From: Stromatinia cepivora
Lineage: Eukaryota > Ascomycota > Leotiomycetes > Helotiales > Sclerotiniaceae
Direction: 5' to 3'
Length of the DNA stretch: 64,000 nt
NCBI GenBank assembly: GCA_014898415.1
Contig: RCTD01000009.1
Location: 1,364,001-1,428,000 of the forward strand
The notes under the pieces are model-generated. The model saw only the letters and a list, made by a program, of their open reading frames with translations. It did not search any database and had not been told where the DNA came from. This document shows positions 38,228 to 49,806 of the stretch, piece after piece. Numbering within the stretch: position 1 is the stretch's first letter; each line of letters opens with the position of its first letter. The translations under genes and the position numbers were made by a program.

Positions 38228-39410
38228 GAGAGTACTCGAGTTGTACAGGTGACACGTAGAAACTTGCTTGGTGATTAGCCTTTACCATACTTTTGTAGTG
38301 GGATTCATAGACTAACTTGAATATTCGCGCAAAGCGATAATCACTTGTAGAGATTGATTGTAATGACGGGAAAGTCTTTGGATAAGCTGAATATGAATTA
38401 CAGTACTTGAATCAAATCCAAAGAACAAGACCAGCTGAATCTTGATTCTCCGAAAGTCGCAGGGTTGAAGAAAGACCCAATTGATGGTAGAAGCATGAGA
38501 CCATCAAGCCATAAAAGGTGAAATGAGATTTCGGAATAGAGAAACTTGAGAACGTGAGAAGAGAAGAAGTGTAAGTAGATGAGATGAAAAGACAAAAAGA
38601 GAATAGAGAAGGTATGCGCACAAAAACCCAATCGATGGATTTAGGTACTTGATGGAATTCGTAGAGAAAGTAGAATCTTTCTAAAGCGAAAGCTGCGTTT
38701 GGTCAACAACCAGGATAATTGCAAGAGAACGTTGTGCTGTGAGATCAAGATACAAGAGACTGACGTGGTGAAGAGAAGATAATTTCTGAGAAGATTTACC
38801 ATTCACGAAGGCTATCGTGGTTCAGAATTGAAACTGGGCGTGATAAAAAAATTAAGAAGCTCATCAATGTTGAGGGTGTTGATGGTCAAAGTTTCGAAGA
38901 GTAAATTTCCACTAGCGTGGTTGGAGTCGATTTCCTCAAACGTGAACTTTCACTCCAGGCAGAGAAAAGAAAGAGATGAAAAAATGGATAGACTCAAAAT
39001 TGTCAGCCTTGTGTTGACTCATGATAATTTATATAATTGACATATCAAGAATATTGATACTATATATGAAAAAATGTACAAGGCAAACAAACCTCGAATT
39101 GGCATGTGAAGGAATTATCCAATAGAGCACACTGGACCTGCTTCTAAGCAGATCTTGCTTTAGAAGTAATAGATATTTATTTCAAAATGACATCCCTCAA
39201 ATATCCTCAGGTTGTCCTCCTCACCATTTTAACCTTTGAATTTACCACCGGTTGAATATAAATTACCATCAGTAGAGGTACCAGTCTCACGGAGACCTTG
39301 TTGAAACTTGTAACTGATGATATACCCACAGGTACAGCAATCTATCATTCAGGCCAGCAACATCTCACCTAGGTCAAAACACTACATACACGGGTGAAGA
39401 GAAGAGGTAT

Positions 39411-39801
39411 GCTTGAAGCCCAATCTAGGAGATCGAGGCTTTCCCACAGACCCTCTCACAACTTAAATTGCTTTTGAAGTTTAATCTCGAAGGTCAAGTC
39501 TCTCCCAAAGACCCTTTCATACATAGAAAGCCTTTTATACCTTATATTGCTTGAAGTTTATTGTTGGAGATTGAGATTCTCCCAAAGACCCCCCGAAACA
39601 AAGTTTCTCATAGAAAGATTGCTTGAAGACCCATAAAGGAGAACGAGGCTTTCCTAAAGACCCTCTCATACCTTAGATTGCTTGAAGTCTAATCTTGGAG
39701 ATCGAGGCTCTCCCAAAGATCAAAGATTGCCTGAAGTTCAATCAAGGAGATCAAGGCTCTCCTAAAGACCATCTCATACTAAGATTGCTTAAAGTCCATC
39801 T
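39411..39801. repeat. Degenerate about 50-80-bp tandem repeats
   Basis: Seven units begin with GCTTGAAG-like sequence at about 39411, 39470, 39549, 39621, 39680, 39729 and 39787. Most continue with a GGAGATCGAGGCT-like and a CCCAAAGACCCTCTCATAC-like block. Unit lengths vary from 49 to 79 bp. Confidence 0.8.
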
Positions 39802-40844
39802 CTTGAAATAGAAAGTGTCACTCTATTCGCAACAAATTGTTACTTATCTTGGCAGACCAAAAATACATACTAGGTAGTCTATGCAAGCTGTCCACTTTTA
39901 CGTGAGGTCGAAAAATACTAGGTATCGTCATCGTTCGGTTCAATTACAAAGAATAGGAGGTTTGGTGACTCTTTGACACATGATGTTGAGGATGAGGCTA
40001 GTATGAATGAATGAATAAATAGATAAATAAATGGGTAGGTGGTTATTGTTATTGTTTACGGGTACCGTAGTAACAGATTACGGTAGCCTAGATCTATACA
40101 TAGCCACCTATCAAGATTCAAGGGGCTATGTCAATAATGCTAAGAAAATGCATTCCAAGGATTTTGATCTCTAGAAGTCTCTAGAAAGCATTCATCTCTA
40201 AAATTATACAAACCAATTCCAGGTGTGAGCTTTCGTAAGATAAAACAATCTTGTCAATATACATTGAGCAGCAGTTCCTTGATTTATTCGAGACTTTGAC
40301 AGGTAAAAAAATAGATTTCACACCTAATTGCAGATACAGATTACGGGCAACCTCTCACTTCAACCATGCCCTCTAACCCCTGCACATATGTTCGATGTTC
40401 AGTCGTGGAAGAGAAAAGGCATCTCATCATCTTAGCAGGTTGTTGGCCAACTGCCGATTCTTGGGGTTTGGGTCAAGCATAATGCCATGGCAGATAAACA
40501 GGGCGAGGTTGAATAACGTTGAACCTTAATAGACCACCAGCAGATCCACATAAATGCCGAAAGCATATACCGGTACCCCCAGCCTTCATATCACCAATCT
40601 GCGATGCGATGAGTCTCTCGAATTGCGCCAAATATGAGACCTGATTACCTGAAATTTTGCGACCCAGACATCAGACGAACAATACATACAAGGGGATGCG
40701 GGAGAAGAAGAAAAGGCAATATGGATCTGTATAGCATATTTTAAATACATGTTTGCTATCACACATATAACGGACTGGCGGAATCAAAGGCGAGTAGGGG
40801 GGGGAATTTTACATCAAGATGTGAAGGTTATCATAAAAGACAGA

Positions 40845-40964
40845 ACATAAAGAGACAGAACATAAAGAGACAGAACATAAAGAGACAGAACATAAAGAGA
40901 CAGAACATAAAGAGACAGAACATAAAGAGACAGAACATAAAGAGACAGAACATAAAGAGACAGA
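40845..40964. repeat. 15-bp minisatellite, 8 copies
   Basis: Eight near-perfect tandem copies of ACATAAAGAGACAGA (120 bp). Because 15 is a multiple of 3, minus-strand ORFs read through it. Confidence 0.95.
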
Positions 40965-41808
40965 ATAATAAGTACCAAGTGCAATTAGGCTTGCAAGCCC
41001 GGAGAAGTGGGTACATTTTGGCACGGCAATCTAATAAGGTTGGAGACAATTACCATGTGGTATCCTTACCGGGCATTTGCTTGCGGGAAGGTTCACTTGC
41101 CGTTAGACTCGCAAGTAAGATGCCCTTTAGGTAAGGGGGAGTCTTAAATTTTCTGCAGATTGACTGAAGATATATTGAATGGAGTTTTGTTTCATGACTT
41201 TACTGATTATTCAGCTTGCTTATTCTAGTTATTTGAGTTATTCTGGTGGTTCCATGGATCGCGGGGATTTCGGAACACAATACTACTTCCCGGGGCAACG
41301 GTATAGGGGAAGTTATAAAGTCAGTGCCATTTATTGATCGACCAGTGATTGCTGGGCATGAGGGGCAGGACGGAAACAGAGTTTCTTTAATGTTTAGATC
41401 ACTCGCATGGGTAACTTACTTTCATGTACGATAGCGAGGCTATAATTGGAAGGCCACCGTGAGCTTCTCAACTTCTCACGCATCATTTGTCTCATAAGGT
41501 GGAAAGTCGTTTATCGGTCGTGCAGACGTGCGCTTCAAGCCTTCAACGTTCATAGGCTTTTGCCTTTTACGCCTTTTATTTGGTGGTCAATGCGGCCACG
41601 CTCTCCAAGCAATGGTCTAGGCCCCTTATTATATGGATATCATTGATATATACGACTCTTTATTCAAATATACATATACATTGGGTCGCTGTCGTGGGTC
41701 GAATATTCTTCCATCTATTCATGCATCATGTCTGATAAAGTCCACTCTTTTACACGAGCTGTCTAATCGAATTTTCACTCAGATTCAGCTCCAATCCTAG
41801 CTGCAAAT

Positions 41809-44800
41809 ATGGACGGTGAAGCTTCAATTCCGCGAAAGACCAGCATGACCATACCAGCTTCATCATTTGGTTGCAGTCTATGTCCCAAATCATTCAACAG
41901 ACGCGAGAATTTGAGTCGTCACATGAAAACTCGTAAGTGGCCATAAATCAGAATGACCTCGCACCCATCGCCCCGGCGTTCCAAAGTATGATCGACCGCT
42001 AATGAAGTGTTTTAGATGACGTTCCTCGAACTCATATTTGTCAAATTTGCGAGAAAACTTTTACCAGGAGTGACTTACTAAAAAGACACGAAGCTGGCCA
42101 TGAACGTTGGGACAAGCTACCCAAGTCGGAAGGACGAAGAGGTTCCGTAAAGCGGAGGAAAACCTCTGAAGATCCGGTAGAAAGTCCTAACAATATTGAG
42201 AACTTCAACTGGGCACCTACGACTACATCAGAATCAGGTCATCTTTCTCCATTGTCGAATGACCCATCATTTCCATCGGTAACGGCAAGTTATGCCACTT
42301 CTCTTCAAGAACCTACCCCGGTGAACATGCCTTTTCTCGAGAACCGAGAACAGCAGAGTTTAGGGAACAATCAAACGAATTGGATATCTCCTGAAGCAGC
42401 GCCTAGATCATTTGTGGAAAATCAACAATTAAACATCAATATCAGTCCAACGCATCCAGTGCCATCATTTAATTTTTTACACCATGAAACCAATTCATTC
42501 CCGCAGCAATACCAAGGCTCATTCCAAGATGCAGCGTTAAACAACCAAATTCCTAGAAACTCTCTTGGTATAATGGAATATTCATATCAAGTACCCTTCA
42601 ATCATGCTTCTTATTTGCAGCCGGAGAACAACCAGATGGAAAATGCCGGGTTCTCTGACGACTTTTACGCCGCTATGCTTGAGACTGGGAATGAATGGGG
42701 AAATGTTGCAACTAGCTTTAACCAAAATCTTCCAGTTTCGCACCAAATGCAACAAAGTTTTAGTAATATCAAATTGGAAAGTCCAGGTCTTAGTTCGACA
42801 ATAACGGCTAGTGAGCCTAGATTGGAGTATCATCAATCTAATAATGATACATCAGAACCCCTGTTAGCACGATCTGCAGGTATCTCAACGGTCTCTTCAC
42901 CTCCGAATTTACCATGGGAAGAGCATAACTGGCCTCTTTTATGGAATCCTATATCGGAGACACTTCCAATGCTGGAAGCTGGTCCAATTGATATACCATC
43001 TGACCATCCTTTATTTCAATATCACAATCAAAGGTATGATATCTCCGAATCGACTTATTACAAAATGAGAGATCTTTTAACGTCTCCCATTCACGAAGTT
43101 CATAACGCAAAGCCACTTTTCACAATGCCATCATTACATGTGGTCAATATTTTTATTGGCCTTTACTTTGAACATTTTTCCCACCAAGCACCAGTACTTC
43201 ATCATCCTACCGTGGATACCAATCGATTATCTTCATCATTATTATCTGCTATGATGATTATCGGATCAACTTATAGTCACGTAAAAAATGGGAGACGTTT
43301 AGCAATTGTTCTAATCGACGTTATTGGTTGGAACTTACTCGACGCTATTCGAATTGACAATAGTTTGATTCGAAATCCGATGACGATTTTTACGCAAGCC
43401 TTACTTATTCACACGGGATTATGGTGTGGGAACAAGCGTGCATTCAATGTAGCTGAAGCATATAGAGGAAATGCTATCTCTCATATGCGTCAGCTATACG
43501 AGAGTGAGAAGTGGAATACATCAACCCAACGTTCATCCATGGATGAGGCATCGGGAGATCCTCAAGCTCAATGGAAACGCTGGGTTAATGAAGAGTCTTT
43601 GAATAGGCTTTACTGGTTCATCTATACAGTTGATCGTCAATTTTCCGCGCTCTGGAATAAACCATCAACAATCACAATCGGTGAACTGGTTGATCTCGGT
43701 TGTCCCTGCGATGAAGCCTTTTGGTGTGCCCCTTGTGCTGAAGACTGGAAATTCGCTCTTGGGTCTGCGACAATACCACAACCTCCATCGTTTGCAGCCG
43801 CCATAGGACCTTTTCTCTTTTCAGACACCACAAGTTCATCTACTTTCTCCTCGGGGAATTTCTCGTCGCAAGAACAGCAGCTGTTGCAATCCCAACACCT
43901 TTCGTTACCGAATCTCAACCCTTATACCGCATTTCTTGTCCTTCTAGAATTCCAACATCAAATCTTTGACTTCTCTCAAGAATATTTGTTGGCTAGCAGG
44001 TTCCTCAATCGTCAAGATGTTCCCGAAACCCACGAAAAATCACATCATACACCCAACACATCTCCATCTCAGGCCCTCAAATCCCGCTTTTCCGCGAGAA
44101 GACAGAAATTAGCCTGTACGTCAGTGTATTAATCATCCGATTTCCCAAAATCCATAACGAAACTAATAACAACCTAGACTCGCTTAACCTCTTTTCTAAA
44201 ACTTATTTACGACCGAATTTGAGCACACCCCATCCGACATCTCATATTTTCAACCATATATCTATTGTTCAGCATCATCTCTCTATGCTTTTTCTTCATA
44301 TTCCTTTTACAGATCTTTGTAATTCGATTGGAAAATCGGGGCAGACAGGTATCGTACCCGCTTTGGAAAATCTTAGATTATGGGCAGGAGATGATCCCGA
44401 ATTAGCGATTGGTGTAGCTGTTAGAGCTGCGGAGGCCATCATGGAAATTAATAGAAGTCTTGATGTTGAGACACGCCGGGGAGTAACAATTGAGAGACCG
44501 AAAGCAATGAAAGGCGGAATGATAGATACAGGTGTTTATGGAGCTGCCTTGTTAACGATGACACATGTCATCCTATGGGCTTTCGCACAGGTGTCAGATA
44601 GGAAAATGAAGGAGAATTTGATGAAGAAATTGAAGGGGAAGGGGGGAGATGGTACATTTTTGAATCTTTTGGAGTGTGAATTTCGGGATTCGAATGGAGA
44701 TGGTGAGGGATTGAAATTGGATTTGGATTTGGCCATGGATATTGAAGGACGAAATCTGAAAATGGGTCAACAGAAAATAAATGGGGCTTCGAAAGTGCTG

Positions 44801-44893
44801 TTCAGGAGTGCGGCGGATAAGTTGACGAGGTTTGGGACTTGGGGGGTTGCGCTGGATATGGCGTTGTTGTTGCATTTGAGGGGGGAGGGATAG
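41809..44893 (+). CDS. C2H2 + fungal_trans transcription factor
   Basis: Three exons (41809-41932, 42016-44115, 44178-44893) give 979 residues. Two N-terminal C2H2 fingers (CSLCPKSFNRRENLSRHMKTH and CQICEKTFTRSDLLKRHEAGH) are followed by a basic stretch (RRGSVKRRK). The first intron splits the last His codon of finger one, which supports the splice. A long Asn/Gln/Ser/Pro-rich middle precedes a fungal_trans-type regulatory domain (from about residue 320, around NIFIGLYFEHFSHQAPVLHHP, to the C-terminus). Two fingers plus fungal_trans is a known class of nuclear pathway regulators. Target genes cannot be told; no obvious cluster lies next to it. Confidence 0.92.
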
Positions 44894-45640
44894 CATGGGG
44901 TGTTCATGTGGATGTGGATAGGTTGGGGATAGGGATGGGGATGATGAAGGGATTTGGAGGGCGGGAGGAACATGTACATATACTTCATATTTATTTTCTA
45001 ACGACACTAGAATTATACACATATAAATTTCATATTATACAATTCATTCATCTAGAATATACTAATACTCACATCCAGTATCTAAATCTATATCTAATAG
45101 TCAACTTACTTAGATATCGAATCTTTATAAAATTTTATATATAGATGATATTTAAACTGAGATGCGTATTTATATTTATAATAATCATTCTTCTTTTTTG
45201 ACGATGAATGAATAAATAAACAAATACTACGGTGTATACTATGGGGATGGGGAGTTGGGGAGTTGGGGAGTTGGGAGTTGATATAAGGTGGGGCTTGGGA
45301 TATTTTAAGAGGTAAGGGGGAATGGGGGTATAAGATGATAGATTAGCGACATGCCGATTTGAGGTAGCATTGGATGATTGGTTACGAATTTTGATTCATA
45401 GTATACACCAACATGTTGGGAGGATTCAAAATAATCAATGAGAATAAGTAGTGCGATAACGATGTGGACTAATGTACTCGTAATCTATTATGATCTATTG
45501 AACGCTAGTGTGCCAGCACTTATTCGAATACCCAAACTCCTATCCTATGCATCCTATGCAATTCCTGTAGTATTGGTATCATCCAAATCGCTCATTTCTA
45601 AATCCCGCTCCCCAAATAGTACCCATCTGTATAAAGAAGA
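44894..45640. other. Convergent intergenic region
   Basis: Lies between the 3' ends of the transcription factor and the AN1 gene. Contains a G-rich tract at 45243-45280 and AT-rich sequence; no gene. Confidence 0.6.
45243..45280 (+). repeat. G-rich GGGGAGTT repeat with four G4 runs
   Basis: Four GGGG runs separated by 2-4 bases (45243-45268), then a GGG run. This meets the usual sequence rule for a G-quadruplex on the plus strand. Confidence 0.8.
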
Positions 45641-46576
45641 TCATGCCACAATAAGATCAGGCACAGCTGGTCCAACTCCTCTTAACAATACTATACGATT
45701 GCCACTAACCAAAGCATCTCCAACCTTTTCATTAAATTCCAACAACCTTCCAGCTTCCACATGAAAGATTCTAAGCTTTGCTTTCTCATCGGTTCCTTGA
45801 TTATTGACATTTTCGACTTGAAGTCCCTTTGCCGCTGCATCCAAAACTCGACCCATTACCCAATCTTTTGAATAAAAGAAAGCACCACTTGGAAATTTCG
45901 AAGTCGTCGTCGCAGCTTCTGCATCCACGTATATATATACTCTCTTTTCCGGAGGTACCTTCGCATCCCCTTTTGCCGTCTTTTTAAGTTGATTTACTGC
46001 TACCAGTCTTGCAGCTACAGATGAAGGTTTCGGTTCAGGTAGGACTCGAGTTGATGCAACCTTTGCTTTTTGTGCCGCTCCCCAAGCTTTCAATTTTCCA
46101 AAGGCTAATTTTGCTGTTGCTTGTTGTTCATTGAATCTGCCGACTCTTGCGCCTATCGGTATGAGGTTTTTACAATCGTGATCTTCCCTCAATCGATGTT
46201 TTAGACAGTAGTCCCGATTACATGTAGAACAATGTACACCTGTTGATAAACTTGTTCCAATTGTCGTTTTACATGTCGGTGATGCGCATGGTTTTTCGAC
46301 ATCTGCCATCATTTTCCCTTCACCCAAAGAATGTTTAGATTGATTGGCAAGCCTGCGTTTGGCTGCCCATTCCCCAGGTCGTGAACAATGGTGACCGGAT
46401 TCTGTTCGGTGATCGAGACAAAATGTACCACGACATGATTCACAACGAAATGGGAGGAAATCGAGTTGATTGCAATATTCGTATTGGCAGTGAACTCCTA
46501 TTAATGTTGGATCTTTTTCGTCCATGGTACTAAAAGATGCGTGTTCCGGAGCTTCTGAATTTGATGAGGAAACCAT
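45641..46576 (-). CDS. CUZ1: AN1-type zinc-finger protein with ubiquitin-like C-terminus (Cuz1-like)
   Basis: Single exon, 311 residues. Two AN1 fingers are visible: CQYEYC...CESCRGTFCLDHRTESGHHC (about 30-64) and CASPTC...CSTCNRDYCLKHRLREDHDC (about 92-130). The C-terminal 100 residues, starting RVYIYVDAE, look like a ubiquitin-like fold. This architecture matches yeast Cuz1, which binds the Cdc48 machinery and the proteasome during arsenite/proteotoxic stress; that role is inferred. The Met at 46525 (MDEKDPTLIG) is a plausible alternative start. It is divergent from the STAND-N-domain gene, with a 640-bp shared upstream region. Confidence 0.85.
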   Translation of the reverse strand: MVSSSNSEAPEHASFSTMDEKDPTLIGVHCQYEYCNQLDFLPFRCESCRGTFCLDHRTESGHHCSRPGEWAAKRRLANQSKHSLGEGKMMADVEKPCASPTCKTTIGTSLSTGVHCSTCNRDYCLKHRLREDHDCKNLIPIGARVGRFNEQQATAKLAFGKLKAWGAAQKAKVASTRVLPEPKPSSVAARLVAVNQLKKTAKGDAKVPPEKRVYIYVDAEAATTTSKFPSGAFFYSKDWVMGRVLDAAAKGLQVENVNNQGTDEKAKLRIFHVEAGRLLEFNEKVGDALVSGNRIVLLRGVGPAVPDLIVA

Positions 46577-47215
46577 GATGAAGGATATGAATATTTAAAA
46601 GGTCTTGAGTAGGCTTCCAATGTGTCGTACGTATTATCTGCTGAGTAAAGATGTGTAGTTGTAGGTGTTAAAATAGAAATTGATTTAATGACGAAGGCGA
46701 GGCTGATTATGAATAACGTCTAGAGGGTTCTGGAATAGAGCCTTGGCAAAATGAAACTAAAGGCTTAACGTCGGCTTTTGAACGTTCCGTGCATCATGTA
46801 GGGAAGTAAGTTGAGGGTAGAAAAGTCCTAATGAATATCGCTCTTGAGGTCTTGTTTAGTGGTCCAAATATTCACATGTAGATTTCCAAGTGATCAAATC
46901 ATTTTTATATCAAAGGCCGATTTTTGATCTTGAAATGAAGCGTTTTGTTAGGCATTCTTCAATGGCAGATGAAAGACAACTTCTAGATCAGGGTGATCCA
47001 AAAATAGATCTAGTAAGGATGACCTACAGGAGCTCAGCCTCATTATACATCGAGGATTTGGTTGATAGATCTCAGGACCCTTCATTTTCACTCATTAGTT
47101 AATAAGACCACAAGTGAGCTTTAGAAAAGAGGGCAGTATTACCGAAGCGTTTGTTCCATGTGATTAGGAAGTTTCCACGGCTTATGTATGTAGCCTTGTC
47201 GACTGGCTCGACATC
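46577..47215. promoter_or_regulatory. Divergent promoter region of the AN1 gene (-) and the STAND-N gene (+)
   Basis: Only a short ORF (46890-47102, plus) lies here; it could be an upstream ORF but lacks distinguishing features. Confidence 0.45.
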
Positions 47216-49806
47216 ATGGCTCTTGAAGTGATTGGTGGGATAGCAAGTATTGCTCAACTAGCTGGAACCGTCTACACGATATCAAAAACCCTCTATGAAG
47301 TAGGAGAAGCTCTATCAAATGCACCTTCAGATATCAAGGATTTAGCAAGAGACCTCGAGACATTTTCTGACGAGCTTCATTTGTTGTCCACACTCCTTCA
47401 TGGCAAAGATGGACGTTATGCCGATCAAGTGTATAGGCTTACAGCGAAAATTATTGGGGATTGTGCCACGATATGTACAAGAATTGATCGGATCATCCGA
47501 AAATTGAGAAGTGGTAATGTGTGGGCTAAAGTGAAATGGTTGTACAAAGAGAAGGAGATCATGAAATTATTGGCAAGACTTCGAGACCTGAAGCTAAGCC
47601 TGATGGGTACATTGAGCGTACTAAGTGCGTTGAGGGCTGATCATATGATGGATTCTCTGGGTATACAGAACTCCAGCTTGATTGGAGGATAGAACGGAAA
47701 TGGTCTATCGGTAGAGACGCGGAAGCAAGTTGAAGACACGAGACTGAAACTCGCTGGGATGACGATGAAGGATGCTACTAAAAATTGTCCTGCGTCAACA
47801 ACTATCTTCCCGTCAAGCGTATCTTTAGTTTCGGGAAGCTCGAGCACGGCTTTAAGTTCATCGGCTACTTCAGGAACATATATTGGTTCCGCGGCATCTA
47901 GAACACCCGGTACAACCAGCCTTGTGCCATCCCCATTCATTTCAATGGCCACAATACCAAATAGCATGCCGCCAATCCTAAATTCAAAAGCACTCGAATC
48001 TGTGGATTCCTTCCATAGCGCCATGTCATCTCAAAACGAGGACGGGGAATTTCTGAAGATTTGGCGAAATGAAATGGCTCTCTCGGCTGTGAAGCATTTC
48101 AACATGGACAAAAAAGATGCTGAAGAATGGGCGATACGTTTGCCAATTCCCAGCAATATTCCGGCAACTATAGCAACTGCCGAGCCTTTTAACTTGGCAG
48201 AAAATTCGCCCCGTCCACAAGTGGAAGACAAGCCTCAAGAACCATGTAGAGACAAAGTTGAAGCGGACTTGGAAGAACTCGAATCGCTTGTGAAGTTTCA
48301 AGCCGGTATGGGGTTCGCTGGCTTGCATATGCCGGATACGAGTCTATCTCTTGCTCCTATTACTAGAAAGCGTGGACGACCTCGAATTGCGAAAGGTATG
48401 CACGAGCTAAAGAATGACGAGGAAGATTATCCATTCGATGATTTCGAAAACCTTAGTGCTACTACAAAGATTATTCGCCCCGAGGTAGATGTACAACTTG
48501 CTTTCTCATCTGCTCCTCCTGATACTTCCACATCTTTTGATAAATTTAAGCCTTTCGGCCCAACTACCCCTCCCGTGAAATGGGAATCAAATTTGTCAGA
48601 TAACAGCAAATCTACTAACTCGACTAAGCTTGCAAGACAACCTTCCGATGGACCCGAACGAAATTTTGCACGAGTCAACGACCTTCGACAATCGAATGGC
48701 CGCAGCCCCCGCAGCCGCCGCCCAACTCGATGTCGATCTCTATCTCGAAAGGCTGAGCGAGGTCAAGCATCACAACAAATCCCTACAAGCGTCGGCCAGC
48801 CTTATGATCAGCCTCTAAATCTCATGGGCAAACCTCACAATTTCATGGCCTCAGCAGCGGGTCACACCGAGGAAGTTTCAGGCCAAGCTCTAGAGAAGCC
48901 GAAGAAGGATCCATCGACTCAACCAATGAGTCAATTTTTAGACCGTCAAATGGCATTCTTCCATCACCAAAATGAAGCTTCCAACCAAGATCTGGGTGTA
49001 CTTTGGTTTAGAGCCCTCGCAAACGTTAAGTCATTTGATCATATCATAAGCGGTAACTTGCAAAGACTTTTAGCTCGGGAAGATGTATTCATTACTTCAG
49101 CAGCAGGCTCGGGCCCACTTGTTATTAATCCAGATTGGTCTGCAAATCCTCGTAAAGAAAGAATTGCTACATACTGTCAGAAGTCTCCTCGTGCCGCTAG
49201 TTCCATTCAGCGAATACTTGAGATTCTAGGTGTGATGGAGGAGACAATCGGCCTCAAAATTGGGGCCATCGCATGGGCGTCCCTTCTCAGTGTAGTCGAG
49301 GTATGTTAATTCGTATTTTGAAAAGAAGATAGTTAGCTAATAACATTCCTAAGGATCTACTCTCACTCGATACGAGATTAGCAATTGATTCCCAAATCGA
49401 AATCATCGCCGAACTTGCAGAGATTGCTAGCATCATTGCTCGATACACCGTCATGGAAAATATATATGCTCAATGGAAGGGGATGAGTCTCGATAAAGAT
49501 TACGAACAATCCCTAATTAATTTATCTACTCATGTTTTGATATATATTGGGGCCCTCTTTTCACTGCCTAGAGACGTCGGAGGGAACTCGTATATGAAAC
49601 CATATTTTCAGAAAATTGTTGAAGCAGACACTGCGTGTCGCGGATTTACGGTTATCATCAGTTCTGAAGTTAGCGCGATTGATCAGAAACGCTCAATTGA
49701 GGATATTTCTGATGATTCAGATGATTCGGATAATATAGTGTTAGGAGATGGTGGAGAAAGTGGGATGCAAGACATGCCTTTGCTGGCAAAGCGCATGAGG
49801 ATATAG
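47216..49806 (+). CDS. STAND N-domain protein with AT-hook; in-frame TAG or 54-nt intron
   Basis: Reading frame 47216-49300 plus exon 49354-49806 would give 846 codons, but TAG stands at 47690-47692. The frame continues without loss of coding character (NGNGLSVETRKQVEDTRLKL). Either the stop is real, or a 54-nt intron 47661-47714 (GTATAC...TAG, frame-preserving, weak donor) removes it, giving 827 residues. The first 130 residues (MALEVIGGIASIAQLAGTVY...) resemble the fungal N-terminal domain of STAND proteins, a helical bundle found in fungal NLR-like proteins. No NACHT/NB-ARC follows. Instead there are Ser/Pro-rich stretches, an AT-hook core KRGRPR (48368-48385), and a helical C-terminal domain (about 48930-49640). 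The tail is acidic. Joining DNA binding to this N-domain is unusual. Confidence 0.7.

Larger units (their letters stand above)
38228..41808. other. 3.6-kb region without supported genes
   Basis: Contains the upstream region of the zinc-finger gene, a degenerate repeat cluster, a 15-bp minisatellite, and the promoter of the next transcription factor. No ORF over 75 codons looks coding. Confidence 0.5.

Noticed and set aside
39411..40964. Repeat arrays considered as CRISPR
   Set aside because: The units are directly tandem or degenerate with no unique spacers, and the genome is eukaryotic.
40809..41049. Minus-strand ORFs with repeated CSVSL and FMFCL
   Set aside because: Products of the 15-bp minisatellite.
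47661..47692. A 32-nt intron ending at the TAG in the STAND-N gene
   Set aside because: Too short for fungal splicing; the 54-nt alternative or a true stop is more likely.
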